The notes under the pieces: generated by a model
Database searches by the model: none
Told to the model about the DNA's origin: nothing
Seen by the model: only the letters and a program-made list of their open reading frames with translations
Assembly: GCA_910580195.1 (NCBI GenBank)
Contig: CAJTWA010000013.1
Coordinates: 22,258 to 86,257, forward strand
DNA: 64,000 nucleotides
Origin: an uncultured Lachnospiraceae bacterium
GTDB taxonomy: Bacteria; Bacillota; Clostridia; Lachnospirales; Lachnospiraceae
Direction: 5' to 3'
Part shown: piece after piece, positions 43,706 to 52,733 of the stretch
Layout of the letters: each line of letters opens with the position of its first letter
Numbering within the stretch: position 1 is the stretch's first letter
Program-made: the position numbers and the translations under genes

Positions 43706-43969
43706 TTAATCTGTAACATACGGCATCAGGGAGATATGCCTTGCACGCTTAATTGCAACGGTAAGCGCCCTCTGGTGCTTTGCACAGTTGCCGGTAATCC
43801 TTCTGGGAAGGATTTTGCCCCGTTCAGAGATATATCTCTTCAGCTTGTTGGTGTCTTTATAATCAATCACATTGTCCTTGCCGCAGAATACGCAGACTTT
43901 TTTCCTTCTGCGCATGCCGCCTCTCCTCTTCATTGGAGAATCGCCTCTGTCTGTTTTATTATAAGCCAT
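43706..43969 (-). CDS. rpsR: 30S ribosomal protein S18
   Basis: This 87-residue protein has the S18 core (VCVFCGKDNVIDYKDTNKLKRYISERGKILPRRITGNCAKHQRALTVAIKRARHISLMPY). Cys residues in CVFC and NCAKHQ fit a zinc-binding (C+) form. It binds 16S rRNA with S6. It is last in the rpsF-ssb-rpsR operon, with AGGAGG before the ATG. Confidence 0.98.
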   Translation of the reverse strand: MAYNKTDRGDSPMKRRGGMRRRKKVCVFCGKDNVIDYKDTNKLKRYISERGKILPRRITGNCAKHQRALTVAIKRARHISLMPYVTD

Positions 43970-43986
43970 GTCTGTTACCTCCTATC

Positions 43987-44445
43987 CTAATTAAAGGGTA
44001 ATTCCTCATCAATCCCGTCTGGGATGTTCATAAACCCATCCCCTACTGCTGCGCTGGGCGTCGGCCTTCCAGCAGGCTGGTATCCACCGGGCTGGAACCC
44101 GCCGGAATTTGCATCGCTCACTGCTTTGCTTTCGGCAAATTCCTGATCCTCCACAACGACTTCTGTGGTGTAGACCTTCTGGCCTTCTTGGTTCGTATAG
44201 CTCCCAGTCTGGATCCTTCCAGTAACGGCAATCTTGATTCCTTTGTGGAAATACTTTTCCGCAAATTCACCTGACCTGCCAAATGCCACGCAGCTGATAA
44301 AATCAGCAGTCTGCTGGTCGTTGTCCCGCTTGAACCTTCTGTCTACCGCCAAGGTATACCTTGCAACTGCCGTTGCGTTTTCCCCTTGGGAATAACGCAC
44401 TTCGGGATCTCTGGTTAACCTTCCCATCAATATAACTTTATTCAT
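43987..44445 (-). CDS. ssb: Single-stranded DNA-binding protein
   Basis: This 152-residue protein has the OB fold (MNKVILMGRLTRDPEVRYSQ, VDRRFKR, FISCVAFGRSGEFAEKYFHKGIKIAVTGRIQTGSYTNQ, EVVVEDQEF). A Gly/Pro-rich linker follows, and the acidic tip IDEELPFN is the site that recruits repair and replication partners. It lies between rpsF and rpsR in the usual order, with AAAGGAGA upstream. Confidence 0.97.
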   Translation of the reverse strand: MNKVILMGRLTRDPEVRYSQGENATAVARYTLAVDRRFKRDNDQQTADFISCVAFGRSGEFAEKYFHKGIKIAVTGRIQTGSYTNQEGQKVYTTEVVVEDQEFAESKAVSDANSGGFQPGGYQPAGRPTPSAAVGDGFMNIPDGIDEELPFN

Positions 44446-44456
44446 CGAATCTCCTT

Positions 44457-44756
44457 TTATTTTGCCTCATCTTGCCTAACGCATAAGAAACGCAGCACAT
44501 TGTCCATAATCCGGACACGTTTTTCAAGTTCTGCCGGAACGTCTGCATTCGCATCAAACTGGATAAAGTAATAAAAACCTTCGCGCATTTTCTGGATTTC
44601 GTAAGCTAAGCGTTTCTTGCCCCAGTCATCCACGTTGGTAATGGTTCCGCCAAACCGGGTAATATACTCTTTCGCTTTCTCTACCACAGCGGCTCTTTCT
44701 TCATCCTCGATTTTTGCATTAACAACAAGTGCTAATTCATATTTGTTCATGCTCAT
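44457..44756 (-). CDS. rpsF: 30S ribosomal protein S6
   Basis: This 99-residue protein has the S6 core (NKYELALVVNAKIEDEERAAVVEKAKEYITRFGGTITNVDDWGKKRLAYEIQKMREGFYYFIQF). It pairs with S18 on the 30S platform. I chose the ATG at 44756, with AAGGAGG just upstream; another in-frame ATG lies six bases inside. A hairpin-forming GGTCT/AGACC stretch stands before the RBS (about 44762-44780) and could be a leader element, but I cannot match it to a known S6:S18 motif. Confidence 0.97.
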   Translation of the reverse strand: MSMNKYELALVVNAKIEDEERAAVVEKAKEYITRFGGTITNVDDWGKKRLAYEIQKMREGFYYFIQFDANADVPAELEKRVRIMDNVLRFLCVRQDEAK

Positions 44757-44841
44757 CGTACCTCCTTCTGGTCTCTGGCCCCCAGACCTTTGCTGAGAGC
44801 AAGGATAAATTATTACATCACAGAGTACTAGTCTACCACAA

Positions 44842-46047
44842 TTATTTGGGACTTTCAAGGGTTTTATCCAAAAAATCCCGGATTGTCCCAAAATAAGTTT
44901 CTGGGTCTTTCTCCTGCGCCTGTCCATGCCCTGCCCCTTTTACAATCAAAAGCTCCTTTTCGCAGCTTGCAGCTTCGTACAGTTCCTTCGACATCTGGAC
45001 AGATATCATGGCGTCGGAATCCCCATGGATAAAAAGGGTTGGCGTCCTGCTTTTTTGCACAGCCTCTAAGGCGGAGGCATCTTTTAAGTCATACCCGCCC
45101 CTAAGCCGCAATGCCAGGCAGGCCGAATCCACCAATGGAAATGCAGGGAGATGGAACCATTCTTTGATTTTCTCCCCAAACATCTGGTAGGCATCGGTAT
45201 AAGAGCAGTCAGAAACTACTGCCTGAACATTCCAAGGAAGCTCTCGCCCTGACATCATCAAGGCAGTTGCCGCCCCCATGGACTGCCCGTGCAAAACAAT
45301 CTGGGCGTCCTCATCTTGGGAAAGGATATAATTAATCCAGAGTATACAGTCATTGCTGTCTGTCCACCCCATGCCGATAAAATCCCCTCCGCTTTCCCCT
45401 TGGCAGCGCAAATCCGGCACAAGGGCATGGTATCCCTGTTCATGGTACCAATAGGCAAAGGGGTACATTTCCTCCTTCCAGCCTGTATAGCCATGGAGGA
45501 TTAAGGCCCATTTATGGTTCTTCTCCCCAGTACTGGAAGAATCTTGGCTCACTGGTATCTCTTCTGCCCCACCCCCAGCACCGGAGGAATCTTCGCTTGC
45601 TGGTATCTTTTCTGCCCCACCCCCAGCACCGGAGGAATCTTGGCTTGTTGCTATCTTTTCCGCCTTACCCCCAGCACCGGAGGAATCTTGCCCCGCTGGT
45701 ATCTTTTCTGCCTCATCTGCTGGGAATTCTTGTGCAACCAGCGTATATCCGTCCGCAGTTTCAACCGAAAGTTTTTTATGCTCCGCTGCCTTTAGCCATT
45801 CATTAGTTTCATCTAAAGCCGCCTGCCGGTTCCCCTTAATGTCAGAGGTCTGCACTTGGGCCGCATAGCTTTCCTCTGTAATCCGTTCAAATGATTCCAG
45901 CTTTTCCATAAAAGAGGGAACTAATGCGGCGCTTACCAGAAAATTCACCAGAAGGATGTAAAGCAGCAGCAAAACGCAGAAAAAAAGGATACATGCCGTT
46001 TTCCATCTGGCACGCTTTTCAGTTGCAGCTTTTCGGTCCCTTGCCAT
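44842..46047 (-). CDS. Membrane-anchored alpha/beta hydrolase with repeat insertion
   Basis: This 401-residue protein has an N-terminal anchor helix (about 17-42, ACILFFCVLLLLYILLVNFLVSAAL) and an external alpha/beta-hydrolase domain: LILHGYTGWKEEMYPFA (oxyanion loop), nucleophile elbow LHGQSMGAAT (Ser), TLFIHGDSDAMI (Asp) and KGAGHGQ (His). Between the first strands and the core lies an insert of four 16-residue repeats (AEKIPASQDSSGAGGG-like, about 110-175). It is probably an esterase or peptidase-like enzyme at the cell surface with unknown substrate. AAGGAAGGG precedes the ATG. Confidence 0.85.
   Translation of the reverse strand: MARDRKAATEKRARWKTACILFFCVLLLLYILLVNFLVSAALVPSFMEKLESFERITEESYAAQVQTSDIKGNRQAALDETNEWLKAAEHKKLSVETADGYTLVAQEFPADEAEKIPAGQDSSGAGGKAEKIATSQDSSGAGGGAEKIPASEDSSGAGGGAEEIPVSQDSSSTGEKNHKWALILHGYTGWKEEMYPFAYWYHEQGYHALVPDLRCQGESGGDFIGMGWTDSNDCILWINYILSQDEDAQIVLHGQSMGAATALMMSGRELPWNVQAVVSDCSYTDAYQMFGEKIKEWFHLPAFPLVDSACLALRLRGGYDLKDASALEAVQKSRTPTLFIHGDSDAMISVQMSKELYEAASCEKELLIVKGAGHGQAQEKDPETYFGTIRDFLDKTLESPK
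45525..45705 (-). repeat. Four in-frame 48-bp repeats inside the hydrolase gene
   Basis: The unit with CCAGCACCGGAGGAATCTTG recurs about every 48 bp (three close copies and one diverged) and encodes the AEKIPxSQDSSGAGGG repeats. Confidence 0.95.
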
Positions 46048-46229
46048 GTTATTATGCCCTTCCTTTTGTAGTATTTTTTCCTGATGCCCTTATGTGCTTT
46101 ATGTAAATTTTTATACTTTGATTTATCTTATTGCTCTGGCGGTTAAATATCGACGTTTTACTTGCCTAATACTTTTAGGAACCTCATGCTTTGCTGCTTT
46201 TATCTTTTATCTTTTTCATTTTCTATCTC

Positions 46230-46418
46230 TTAAATCTCTTCCTTTTTCCGGATCCCTTTTGTATTTTTTTCCACCATTTTCCGCGCCATCATTACCTGAT
46301 GGCCGCAGCCTAGGCATTTTAACCTAAAATCCGCCCCTACCCTAAGCACCTCCCACTCGTGGCTGCCGCACGGGTGCTGCTTTTTCAGGCGGACGATATC
46401 CCCTATTTCAAATGGCAT
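46230..46418 (-). CDS. DUF951 family protein
   Basis: This protein of about 62 residues has the family core IGDIVRLKKQHPCGSHEWEVLRVGADFRLKCLGCGHQVMMARKMVEKNTK. The three Cys and nearby His suggest a small zinc-binding fold, but the role is unknown. Start choice: GGAGGG is nine bases before the ATG at 46418; another ATG six bases upstream is closer than usual. It lies 45 bp upstream of the sirtuin gene end on the same strand. Confidence 0.85.
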   Translation of the reverse strand: MPFEIGDIVRLKKQHPCGSHEWEVLRVGADFRLKCLGCGHQVMMARKMVEKNTKGIRKKEEI

Positions 46419-46463
46419 TGGCATACATGTTCCCTCCTTGCCGGATTCCACCATCCCCCATAT

Positions 46464-47204
46464 TCAGGGCTCAATTTTCCCAAACAGCTCCCCAATGCTT
46501 TCCTGCAGAACCAAATCCGCTTGGCTGTCCCTTGGGGTTGGGGTCTTGTTAATCAGTACCAGCTTATTTCCCCTATAATAATCCACAAGCCCTGCCGCCG
46601 GGTAAACTGCTAGGGATGTGCCGCCGATAATCAGCATATCTGCTTGGCTGATATAGTACACAGCCTCCTGTATGGTCTGGTTATCCAGCCCCTCCTCATA
46701 GAGCACCACATCCGGCTTAATGTCCCCGCCGCATGCATCGCAGTGCGGTATGCCCTCGCTGTCCAGCATGTATGCTGCATCAAAGAGCTTATGGCAGGAC
46801 TCGCAGTAATTCCGGTGGACGCTCCCATGGAGCTCCAGCACCTTCCTGCTGCCTGCAAGCTGGTGCAGCCCGTCTATATTCTGGGTCACTACCGCCCGTA
46901 CCTTCCCTGCTTTTTCCAGTTCCGCCAGCTTCTTGTGTGCCATATTTGGCTTTGCATCTAAGCAAAGCATTTTGTTCCGGTAAAAACGGTAAAACTCCGC
47001 CGGGTTCCTACGGTAAAATGTATGGCTTAAAATCGTTTCCGGCGGATAGTCGTACTGCTGGTTATACAGCCCGTCCACGCTGCGGAAATCTGGAATCCCG
47101 CTCTCTGTGGATACCCCTGCCCCGCCAAAAAACACAATATTGTCCGACTTCTTTACCATGTCTAAAAATTTACTGATGTTGCCTTCCCTGTCTTGGTTTG
47201 CCAT
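46464..47204 (-). CDS. NAD-dependent protein deacylase (sirtuin)
   Basis: This 246-residue class of sirtuin has the NAD motif FFGGAGVSTESGIPDFRS, the catalytic region TQNIDGLHQLAG, the catalytic His in ELHGSVHRNYC and a zinc site of two Cys pairs (CESCH and CDACGG), then GGTSLAVYPAAGLVDY. It removes acetyl or other acyl groups from lysines in the cytoplasm. I chose the ATG at 47204 because GGGAGG lies seven bases upstream. The length is normal. Confidence 0.95.
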   Translation of the reverse strand: MANQDREGNISKFLDMVKKSDNIVFFGGAGVSTESGIPDFRSVDGLYNQQYDYPPETILSHTFYRRNPAEFYRFYRNKMLCLDAKPNMAHKKLAELEKAGKVRAVVTQNIDGLHQLAGSRKVLELHGSVHRNYCESCHKLFDAAYMLDSEGIPHCDACGGDIKPDVVLYEEGLDNQTIQEAVYYISQADMLIIGGTSLAVYPAAGLVDYYRGNKLVLINKTPTPRDSQADLVLQESIGELFGKIEP

Positions 47205-47345
47205 GCTGCTGCCTCCCTTTCTGCTGAATCTTTTTATGGATTTCTTATTGTAACATATTGTAACATACTTACCCGCCATTTCAAACCTATTTCCCGGAAA
47301 ATTACGGGCTGCAGATTTTGGCAATTGCAGCTATCATGGCATCCG

Positions 47346-48587
47346 TCAATTCCGCCGCAGCGCCTCAATCGGGCTTAGCTTTGCAGCCTTCCGCGCCGGG
47401 TAAATCCCAAAGAACAGACCAATGCCGCAGGAAAAAAGCGTTGCGCCAAGTATCGTCCCGGCCTGAATCCCGGGGCGGATAGTGCTGCCCATAGATGCGC
47501 TCATCAGGCTGCAGGCCCCTGCTGCGCCCAGAAGCCCCAGAATAATCCCGATTACCCCGCCTACTACCGTTAAGATTGCAGCCTCCGCTAAAAACTGCAT
47601 CAAAATCGAGGAGGTCTTAGCCCCCAATGATTTGCGGATGCCGATTTCCCTTGTACGCTCCGTGACGGATACCAGCATAATGTTCATTACGCCAATCCCG
47701 CCTACCACCAAGGAAATGGCAGCTACACAGGAAATAAAAGTTGTCACGATTGCCAACATTCCGTTTAACTCCGCAACCATATCTTGGAAACTCTGTATTT
47801 GGTAATAATCCTCCCCAGCGCATTGGTGCCTTGTTTCCAACAGATGCACCAGCTCCCTTGCCACTTCCTGCCCGCTGGCTGTGTCGCTGGCAAATACCGT
47901 GGCAGAATAAAAAGAATTGCTTTCCCAGCCAAAGCTTTCAAAGGAAGTGTAAGGCACATCCAGCGTTACCGGCATCCCCTCATAGGTATAGCTGACAAAG
48001 CCGCTGTTTTCCTTTTGCTGCATGACCCCCACAATCCGGTAACTGCCTAAAATATTGTTGATGGTAAGTTCAATCTCCATGCCTACCACGTCGTCTGAAC
48101 CAAACAGCCGCTTTGCGTCATTGTCCGTAAGGACACAGACACGGTTCCCTTCCTCCACATCTGCCGAGGTAAAATAAGAGCCGCGTTTCATAATATAATT
48201 CATGGATCTCTGCAGGTCTTGCGTACCGCCGTTCAGCTGCACTGCAAATTCCCCTTTTCCAGTCACCGTACTCCCAGAAGCGCCGTCATTGGGCGTTACC
48301 CCGTCCGCCCCCTTCAGGCGTTCCCGGATTGCCGCTAGGTCCTCCGGCGTAATCCACGCATCTTCCTCTATGGCGCTGTCACTGCAGTAGACATTAATCT
48401 GCCCCGTACCAAGGCCTGCAACTTCCGAATTCATGGCATTGGCAGTCCCGTCCCCCACAGACATTACCATAATGACAGAAGCAATCCCTATGATTATGCC
48501 CAGCATAGTCAGGAAGGAACGCCCTTTGTTGGCGGTGATATTTTTCAATGCCATTTTCACGTATTCCACCATATTTCCCACTTGCAC
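47346..48587 (-). CDS. MacB-type ABC transporter permease
   Basis: This 413-residue inner-membrane protein has an N-terminal helix (SFLTMLGIIIGIASVIMVMSVG), a large external domain (about 60-280, MacB_PCD type) and three C-terminal helices of the FtsX family. It carries the conserved GGIGVMNIMLVSVTERTREIGIRKSLGAK and ends YPARKAAKLSPIEALR. It forms an efflux or lipoprotein-release pump with the ATPase at 50356-51057 and the adaptor at 48695-50359. It may start with GTG (AAAGGGA six bases upstream) or with the ATG 15 bases inside. Confidence 0.93.
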   Translation of the reverse strand: MQVGNMVEYVKMALKNITANKGRSFLTMLGIIIGIASVIMVMSVGDGTANAMNSEVAGLGTGQINVYCSDSAIEEDAWITPEDLAAIRERLKGADGVTPNDGASGSTVTGKGEFAVQLNGGTQDLQRSMNYIMKRGSYFTSADVEEGNRVCVLTDNDAKRLFGSDDVVGMEIELTINNILGSYRIVGVMQQKENSGFVSYTYEGMPVTLDVPYTSFESFGWESNSFYSATVFASDTASGQEVARELVHLLETRHQCAGEDYYQIQSFQDMVAELNGMLAIVTTFISCVAAISLVVGGIGVMNIMLVSVTERTREIGIRKSLGAKTSSILMQFLAEAAILTVVGGVIGIILGLLGAAGACSLMSASMGSTIRPGIQAGTILGATLFSCGIGLFFGIYPARKAAKLSPIEALRRN

Positions 48588-48690
48588 TACCTATCCCTTT
48601 CACACGATTTTCTAGGAAATTGTCCCCTTTCTTTTATCCCAGCTTATTTCCCGCTTGCACTATGCGCCCTTTTCACACGATTTCCAGAGA
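48574..48690 (-). repeat. Duplicated 5' region of the MacB-type gene
   Basis: TTTCCCACTTGCACTA at 48574 recurs as TTTCCCGCTTGCACTA at 48647, a 73-bp offset, and both go on into CCTTTTCACACGATTT. On the minus strand both copies carry an RBS followed by GTGCAAG(T/C)GGGAAAT. Only one is next to the gene. Confidence 0.88.
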
Positions 48691-48694
48691 TTCC

Positions 48695-50359
48695 TTATTC
48701 TTTATCTGTGCCGCCGTCCCCGGAGCCAGATCCCGCTTCTTTGATACGGATACTGTCCCCTTCCTCATGGCTGCCCGGATCTGGGATGACCTGCTCCCCT
48801 GCTGCAAGGCCTTCGGTAATTTCTATGCAGCTATCCGAAGCAATCCCTGTGGAAATGCTGCGCTTTGCCAATACCCCGTCTTCACACACCCAGCAGAACG
48901 TGCCGTCTTTCCCAATATTGACTGCTTCTGTGGGGAGGATTACCACATCTTTGGCTTCTGCCGCCAGTATTTTCACCTTTGCATCTACGCCTAAGAATAT
49001 ATTGTCATCCGGGCTGTCCAAATGCACCGTGGCCCTAATCCCCGCCGCAGCCGTAGCCGCTTGGTTTGTCCCTGCCGCCCCGTCTGTGGCAATCCGGCTA
49101 ATCCGGCTGACGGTGCCCTGATAAACCTGCCCGGCAAAAGTAATTTCCGCCTTCTGCCCTTCTTTCACTTTTTCGTACACATTTTTAGAAAGGGTAACTT
49201 CCACATTTACATTGTCAATGCTCTGCAAGGTGAAAAGCTGCATCCCTTGGGATACCGTAGCCCCTTCCACCACCTGCTTATCGGAAACCACCCCATTAAA
49301 CTCCGCAGAAATTCCCTGCTGCCCCTGCAAAATCAGCTCTTCCAGCGACTTGCTTTCCAATTCCGCTAAGTTATTATTGGTCTGCATCTGCGCCCTTGCC
49401 GCGCTGCTCAATGTCCCGGCGTCTGCCTCGGCAATGGATTTCTGGGTTTCCAGCCTTGCCTTTAGATCTGCTAATTCAGCTTGGGCAGCCGTAAGCCTTT
49501 GCTGCAGTTCCCCATTCCCTTCTGCTGCCAACATTTCTTCCGGCGGCTGCAAAGCTGCAATCTGGGCGCGGATCTCTTCTGCCTTGGCCTGTTTTGCCTC
49601 AAGCTCCCCTTTGGCTCCCGCCAGTTTTTCATTGGCTTCATTTAAGTCCTGACGGGCGATTTCTAGCTCCTCTTCCTCCCCGGCTGCTGCTGCCGCATCA
49701 AAGTTCACCTGTGCCTCCTGCTGCTCCCCTGCGGCTTTTTCATAGGCATCCTTGGCCTTCCCCAATAATTCTTCCGCCTTTGCCAACTCCTGTTCCAGAG
49801 TGCCCCGCTGGGCGTCCAGTTCCGACTGCTGCTGCCTTGCCGCCTCCTCCTGTGCCTGTGCCTCCCCGGAAATGGCTGCTGCCAAATCTGCAATTTCCTG
49901 CTCTTTTGCATCCACCTGCCCCTGCAGGGAAGAAGCCTCCGCCTGGGCCTGCGCCTGTTTAGCCGCCGCTTCATTAGACTTGCTGACAGAGTCCTGATAG
50001 CCTAACTGGCTTGCCTTAACATTCAATTCCGCCTTTTGGTTCTGGGACTCAAGTTCCTTTAAGTTAAACGTCACCAGCTTCTGCCCTTCCTTCACCAAAT
50101 CCCCCGTCTGGAACCCTGCCGTTTCCACTTGGGCATTGACAGGGGAAAAAATAGTTTTCTGTTCCCCACTGATTACTGTCCCATTGGTATCTACCGTTTC
50201 CGAAACATTGCCTGTTTCTGCCGTAACCGCTTCTACTTCCATGGCCTTAGCGGACGCCTCCCCTGCCTGCTTGGCGTTATTGGCGGATAAAATCCCTACA
50301 GCCACAGCAAAAATCCCTACAGGGACAATCACTTTCCACTTTTTCTTAATTTTTTTCAT
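48695..50359 (-). CDS. MacA/HlyD-type periplasmic-adaptor-like protein
   Basis: This 554-residue membrane-fusion-type subunit has an N-terminal anchor helix (WKVIVPVGIFAVAVGILS). The first half of a lipoyl/barrel-sandwich domain follows, then a very long coiled coil (about 110-330, rich in A/E/Q/K), the second half (GISAEFNGVVSDKQVVEGATVSQGMQLFTLQS), a beta-barrel (AEITFAGQVYQGTVSRISRIA) and an end domain. It has no outer membrane to reach, so it probably acts as an external extension of the MacB-type pump. The ATG overlaps the ATPase gene stop (ATGA). Confidence 0.9.
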   Translation of the reverse strand: MKKIKKKWKVIVPVGIFAVAVGILSANNAKQAGEASAKAMEVEAVTAETGNVSETVDTNGTVISGEQKTIFSPVNAQVETAGFQTGDLVKEGQKLVTFNLKELESQNQKAELNVKASQLGYQDSVSKSNEAAAKQAQAQAEASSLQGQVDAKEQEIADLAAAISGEAQAQEEAARQQQSELDAQRGTLEQELAKAEELLGKAKDAYEKAAGEQQEAQVNFDAAAAAGEEEELEIARQDLNEANEKLAGAKGELEAKQAKAEEIRAQIAALQPPEEMLAAEGNGELQQRLTAAQAELADLKARLETQKSIAEADAGTLSSAARAQMQTNNNLAELESKSLEELILQGQQGISAEFNGVVSDKQVVEGATVSQGMQLFTLQSIDNVNVEVTLSKNVYEKVKEGQKAEITFAGQVYQGTVSRISRIATDGAAGTNQAATAAAGIRATVHLDSPDDNIFLGVDAKVKILAAEAKDVVILPTEAVNIGKDGTFCWVCEDGVLAKRSISTGIASDSCIEITEGLAAGEQVIPDPGSHEEGDSIRIKEAGSGSGDGGTDKE

Positions 50360-51057
50360 AACAGCCCGTTCCTTTCATTATAGTAATCCTCTACAATTTT
50401 CCCGTCCAAAATCCGTACCACCCGTTTCGCCTGTTCCGCAATCTCATTGTCATGGGTAATCAAAATGACGCTCCTGCCCGCCCCATGCAGCCCCTTTAAA
50501 ATCTCCATAATTTCCTGCGTAGAAGCTGAATCTAGGTTTCCGGTAGGTTCATCCGCCAAAATAACCGGCGGCTCTGCCGCAATGGCCCTTGCAATGGCTA
50601 CCCGCTGCTGCTGGCCGCCGGACATTTCCGAGGGCTTGTGCCCCATGCGCTTTTCCAATCCCACTTTCGTCAATGCCGCCTTTGCCAGCCTGCGGCGTTC
50701 CCCTTTCCCAATCCCCCGGTAAATTAGGGGAAGCTCCACATTTTCCAAAGCGTCCAGATTTGCAATCAGGTTAAACCCTTGGAAAATAAACCCAATTTCC
50801 TGATTCCGTATTTCAGATAGCTGATTGTCCTTCAAGGCGGACACATCCTTCCCATTCAGGAAATAAGCGCCGGACGTGGGCACATCCAAGCAGCCCAGCA
50901 TATTCATCAGCGTAGATTTCCCCGAACCGGAATGTCCGATAATTGCCACAAACTCCCCCTGATTGATCTCCAAGTTTACATGGTCCAGCGCGCGGACTTC
51001 ATTTTCCCCGGGGTTGTAAATTTTGCACATGTCCTGAACCTTAATCAATTGTCCCAA
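50356..51057 (-). CDS. ABC transporter ATP-binding protein, MacB/LolD type
   Basis: This 233-residue ATPase has Walker A GHSGSGKST at 41-49, Q-loop FIFQGFNLI, signature EMSGGQQQRVAIARA, Walker B VILADEPTGNLD and the switch His in ILITHDNEIA. It drives the permease encoded two genes on. It starts with TTG at 51057 after an AAAGGGATGGGA stretch and overlaps the adaptor gene by four bases. Typical substrates of this group are peptides, antibiotics or lipids; none is shown here. Confidence 0.95.
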   Translation of the reverse strand: MGQLIKVQDMCKIYNPGENEVRALDHVNLEINQGEFVAIIGHSGSGKSTLMNMLGCLDVPTSGAYFLNGKDVSALKDNQLSEIRNQEIGFIFQGFNLIANLDALENVELPLIYRGIGKGERRRLAKAALTKVGLEKRMGHKPSEMSGGQQQRVAIARAIAAEPPVILADEPTGNLDSASTQEIMEILKGLHGAGRSVILITHDNEIAEQAKRVVRILDGKIVEDYYNERNGLL

Positions 51058-51164
51058 CTTATCCCATCCCTTTCCCTGTTTCCCGTTTTTTCCATTTTAG
51101 CAAATTTTTCTTAACTGTAATATAAAGTTATCTTACAGTTTCCTTACAGTTTCTTAAGATATCC

Positions 51165-51412
51165 CCTCTGGGCATCCCATTATGCCTATCCGCCTGTTCC
51201 TTAACGCTGTCCCTCTGTTATGCCTATCCGCCTGTTTCTTAACGCTGACCCTCTGGGGCATCCCATTTTGCCTATCCGCCTGTTCCTTAACGCTGGCTCT
51301 CTGTTATGCCTATCCGCCTGTTTCTTAACGCTGACCCTCTGGGGCATCCCATTTTGCCTATCCGCCTGTTCCTAACGCTGGCTCTCTGGGGCATCCCATT
51401 TTGCCCATCCGG
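51165..51412. repeat. Minisatellite of alternating 37- and 49-bp units
   Basis: Five units contain GCCTATCCGCCTGTTCCTTA or its TTTCTTA variant, then ACGCTG and CCCTCTG/GCTCTCTG. Short units end in TTA; long ones end in GGGGCATCCCATTTT, giving an 86-bp higher-order period. It lies in the 504-bp gap between the divergent efflux and dipeptidase genes. The rest of the gap holds no gene. Confidence 0.95.
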
Positions 51413-51561
51413 TTATTGGTAGGGCATGGCTACAGAATTTATAGCCTATCCCTATTATAATAACGGGAAACAAGGCAATATTACGTCAACTCTATGGAAA
51501 AAATTACTAGGAAACCATCCGCTTTCATAGTATACTATAAAAAAGGAGGCGCAAAATTATA

Positions 51562-52533
51562 ATGATTATAGATATGCACTGCGATACCATTTCCCGCATG
51601 TATGCAGAAAAGAAACGCGGGAAACACGTAAGGCTTCGAAGCAACCAGTTCCAGCTGGATTTGGAAAAAATGAAATCTTCCGGGTATCTGCTCCAGAACT
51701 TTGCCATGTTCCTAGATATCCGGGATACCGCCTCCCCCTATCAGGACTGCAAAGCCCAAATCCGCTTGTTTCAGGAGGAGATGGAACAAAACAAAGACAT
51801 GATAGGGACTGTGTCCGCCTATCCGGAAATCCTAGACAACCAGAAGCAAGGGAAAATGTCCGCCCTGATGACATTGGAAGAAGGGGACGCCTGTGAAGGG
51901 AGCATAGAAAAGCTGCGGGAATTCCGCCGCCTTGGCATACGGATGATGACATTTACTTGGAATTACCCCAACCGCTTGGGGTTCCCCGGCGAGCCAGCCG
52001 CCAGCCGCCTGTCCCAGTCTAAGGGCTTAACGCCCCTTGGCCGGGAATTTTTAGAGGAAATGGAGCGGATTGGCATTATCCCGGATGTTTCCCATTTGTC
52101 CGACGCGGGGATCCGGGATGTGTGCCGGCTTGCAAAGAAGCCTGTCTGCGCCAGCCATTCCAATGCCCGCTCCCTCTGCCACCGGGGACGGAACCTGCCG
52201 GACGGGCTTATCCGCAGCATCGCAGAAAAAGGCGGCGTGATTGGCGCCAATTATTATGGGCCGTTCCTCTCGAATACCCCGAATGTGCTAGGCTGCTATT
52301 ACAGCTATGTCAGCGACATTGCGCTGCACATCAGGCATATTGCAAATGTGGGCGGCATAGGCTGTATTGGGCTAGGGTCTGATTTTGACGGAATTGACAA
52401 CAATTTGGAACTGAAAAACTGCGGGTGCTTGGGGCTTTTGGAACGGGAGCTGAAGCGGGCAGGGTTCCATGAAGGGGAAATTGATAAAATATTTTACCAG
52501 AATGTATTGGCATTTTATAAGGAAATGCTGTAG
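51562..52533 (+). CDS. Membrane dipeptidase family M19 metalloenzyme
   Basis: This 323-residue zinc peptidase of the renal-dipeptidase family has the metal ligands in MHCDT (His, Asp), LEEGD (bridging Glu), PDVSHLSD (His) and ASHSNARS (His). It also has LGSDFDGID near the end. Bacterial members cut dipeptides, often with a D-residue at the C-terminal side, and may recycle peptidoglycan peptides. No signal peptide is visible, so it is cytoplasmic. AAAGGAGG is about 13 bases before the ATG. Confidence 0.93.
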   Translation: MIIDMHCDTISRMYAEKKRGKHVRLRSNQFQLDLEKMKSSGYLLQNFAMFLDIRDTASPYQDCKAQIRLFQEEMEQNKDMIGTVSAYPEILDNQKQGKMSALMTLEEGDACEGSIEKLREFRRLGIRMMTFTWNYPNRLGFPGEPAASRLSQSKGLTPLGREFLEEMERIGIIPDVSHLSDAGIRDVCRLAKKPVCASHSNARSLCHRGRNLPDGLIRSIAEKGGVIGANYYGPFLSNTPNVLGCYYSYVSDIALHIRHIANVGGIGCIGLGSDFDGIDNNLELKNCGCLGLLERELKRAGFHEGEIDKIFYQNVLAFYKEML

Positions 52534-52733
52534 GCCTGCACAGGATATCTGTTCATCTGCCGCGTTTTCCGCGTTGGATTTTTGGCGGCCCAGGGGTGGG
52601 GTGGCTGCAGCTTAATCTTTTACTTTACATAGGAAAATTTTATTCTACGCAATCTGCTGTGGTATTTCACTGCTGGGGTAATATATATCTGAGCAGTATG
52701 CCAGACAGCGAAGAATGAAGTGCAGAAATTTTT

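Noticed and set aside
44757..44841. S6:S18 autoregulatory leader before rpsF
   Set aside because: A short GGTCT/AGACC hairpin is present, but I cannot match the conserved loop of the known motif, so I only mention it under rpsF.
51165..51412. Possible CRISPR array
   Set aside because: The units are contiguous with no unique spacers, the unit length alternates between 37 and 49 bp, and no cas genes are near.
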